Below, piece by piece: positions 62,662-64,000 of a DNA stretch of 64,000 nucleotides. Source of the DNA: Parus major (taxonomy: Eukaryota; Chordata; Aves; Passeriformes; Paridae); the NCBI RefSeq assembly GCF_001522545.3, contig NC_031773.1:17618302-17682301 (forward strand), given 5' to 3'. The notes beneath the pieces are model-generated. The model was given only the letters and a program-made list of their open reading frames with translations. It was not told the origin of the DNA and searched no databases. Each line of letters starts with the position of its first letter. Position 1 is the stretch's first letter. The translations under genes and the position numbers were made by a program.

Positions 62662-64000
62662 GTAAGTATTGCACTGAGTTATATTTTCTGTCCAAAAACG
62701 CAGTGAGGTCATTCTGATGTCAGAAATAAACTTGATGTGACACCTGGTGATATTTGACCATATTGTGAACCTTCTTAAATCTCAAGTTTCTCATTAGAGC
62801 CACATTCACAGCAGAGACTATTGGTCTTTGGAAACTATCTGTAGTTTTCTGGAAACTTTGGAAACTATCTGTATTTGAACTGGGCATGCTAAAATCCAGG
62901 ACTGGAAGGTGGTGTGAGCACAGTTTTCCTTAGAGTTTCCCCTTTCATCTGTCAGGAACTATTGTCATGTTAGGTACTGAAAAAGAGATATGAACTTGTC
63001 CTTTGTTTCCTGTGTTGCTGCCTAGAAAGGGAGGACGCACCAATGTGTGGAATCAACAGCTGTGAAAAACTAAAGGAAGCGTAGAAATGACAAGGAGATT
63101 AGTTTGAAGGACTAAGTGAAAGCTAGATGAAGACAAACATTTTGCTTAGGCATATATTAGACTCTTAACAATAGTACTCTTGTCCCTGAGATGTGGAAAT
63201 AATAATGCCAGTAAATCTCACAGAGGTGCTGTCAAGAGATTTCATGATCATCTCCATTAGATTCAGGTATTATACACAGCACAAAAAAAAGTCACAGAGA
63301 AATAGATATTAATGTATTCCAAGGTGAATGATGTACAGGAAATACAGGGCTCCATACTGAGTGATAGCAACCACAAAGTATCAATTACAGTATTTGAAGT
63401 ATCTTTCAGTCATAACTACTAAAAAAGTAGGTACCCTATGGAAGAATAATTTTAATCATGGTATTTAAAAAAAACAAAACAAAACAACAACCTTAAAAAC
63501 AGTCAGATACTTATGAATCCCTGATTCATAAACTGTCATCAAATCTTAGCAAGAAAGCAAAAGGAGCAGTCACAAATCAGTAAGATATTTATATGTTCTG
63601 AGGTTTCTAGTCATCACTATCTAATGTCTTTGTAACTTACCTTTTGTGTACTTTCTCGAGCATAAGGAACAGGCAAAAGAACCTTTCAATCCTGCCAGGA
63701 ATTCAGTGTGTATGTTACTGTGCTTCACACTATTGTATAAGATTTTCCAACCTTCACCTGAAGACTGACTTTTTTTAACACACTCCTTAATCCACATACG
63801 TTTTTAGATCACAGTAGAATATCTGGTAGATGTTTAGAGCTAATGGTGCTTTATGATTTCAATATGTTAATTAGAAAGTATTGCTATTTTAATTGCAGAA
63901 GTGTGTATTGTTGAAAAAGAAGGAGAGCTTAATGTACTTTATATGTCCTCTATTGATTGATTTCCCTTTAATTTGTAGCACATTTTCTTTACACTAGTTT
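62662..64000. other. Non-coding AT-rich DNA with a small direct repeat
   Basis: A 17-bp direct repeat, TTTGGAAACTATCTGTA, occurs at 62827-62843 and 62857-62873. Otherwise no gene, RNA or transposon is recognised to the end of the window. Confidence 0.5.

Overview
The window looks like non-coding chromosomal DNA from a bird, most likely a passerine, on a large AT-rich chromosome. The bird call rests on CR1 retroposon 3' ends in three places (about 17.2, 20.2-20.6 and 54.6-54.8 kb) and on long terminal repeats (LTRs) of endogenous retroviruses whose sequence I recognise from memory as families common in songbird genomes. No database search could be run, so family names are by recognition only. 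No protein-coding gene, tRNA, rRNA, CRISPR array or operon can be supported. The longest open frames (130-191 codons) are either read-through of an LTR or about what chance gives in 64 kb of AT-rich DNA. The window is best read as a gene desert or the inside of a very long intron.

Layout. 1-10.5 kb is unique AT-rich DNA with a possible conserved non-coding block near 5.5-5.9 kb. 10.5-15.2 kb is a retroelement cluster: a 727-bp solo LTR with an exact 5-bp target duplication (10549-11275), a 613-bp solo LTR on the minus strand with a near-perfect 6-bp duplication and visible TATA and AATAAA signals (12688-13300), and a weaker LTR-like block ending in an A-rich microsatellite (14681-15205). 17-23 kb holds two CR1 remnants and one ancient SINE-like (MIR/CORE type) remnant. 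24.8-26.4 kb is very AT-rich. 27.2-29.2 kb has two more LTRs of different families; a diverged relative of the first recurs at 41.2-41.7 kb. A 28-bp tandem repeat lies at 35.1 kb, and a GC-richer block of unknown nature at 42.5-42.8 kb. 48.8-49.2 kb is the best candidate regulatory element, with an RFX X-box-like site, homeodomain-type palindromes and a compact hairpin. 54.2-54.8 kb holds a MIR-like trace and a CR1 tail.

The most striking single signal is at 58615-58793: two identical 81-bp copies of local sequence are joined by the exact 19-bp Tn5 mosaic end used in Nextera libraries. This is almost certainly a library or assembly artefact, not biology, and should be corrected. Near 62.5 kb an open segment between a fair splice acceptor and a strong donor is the best, still weak, exon candidate. 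I found no evidence for an undescribed biological system; what stands out is the artefact, the solo-LTR history and one enhancer-like block.
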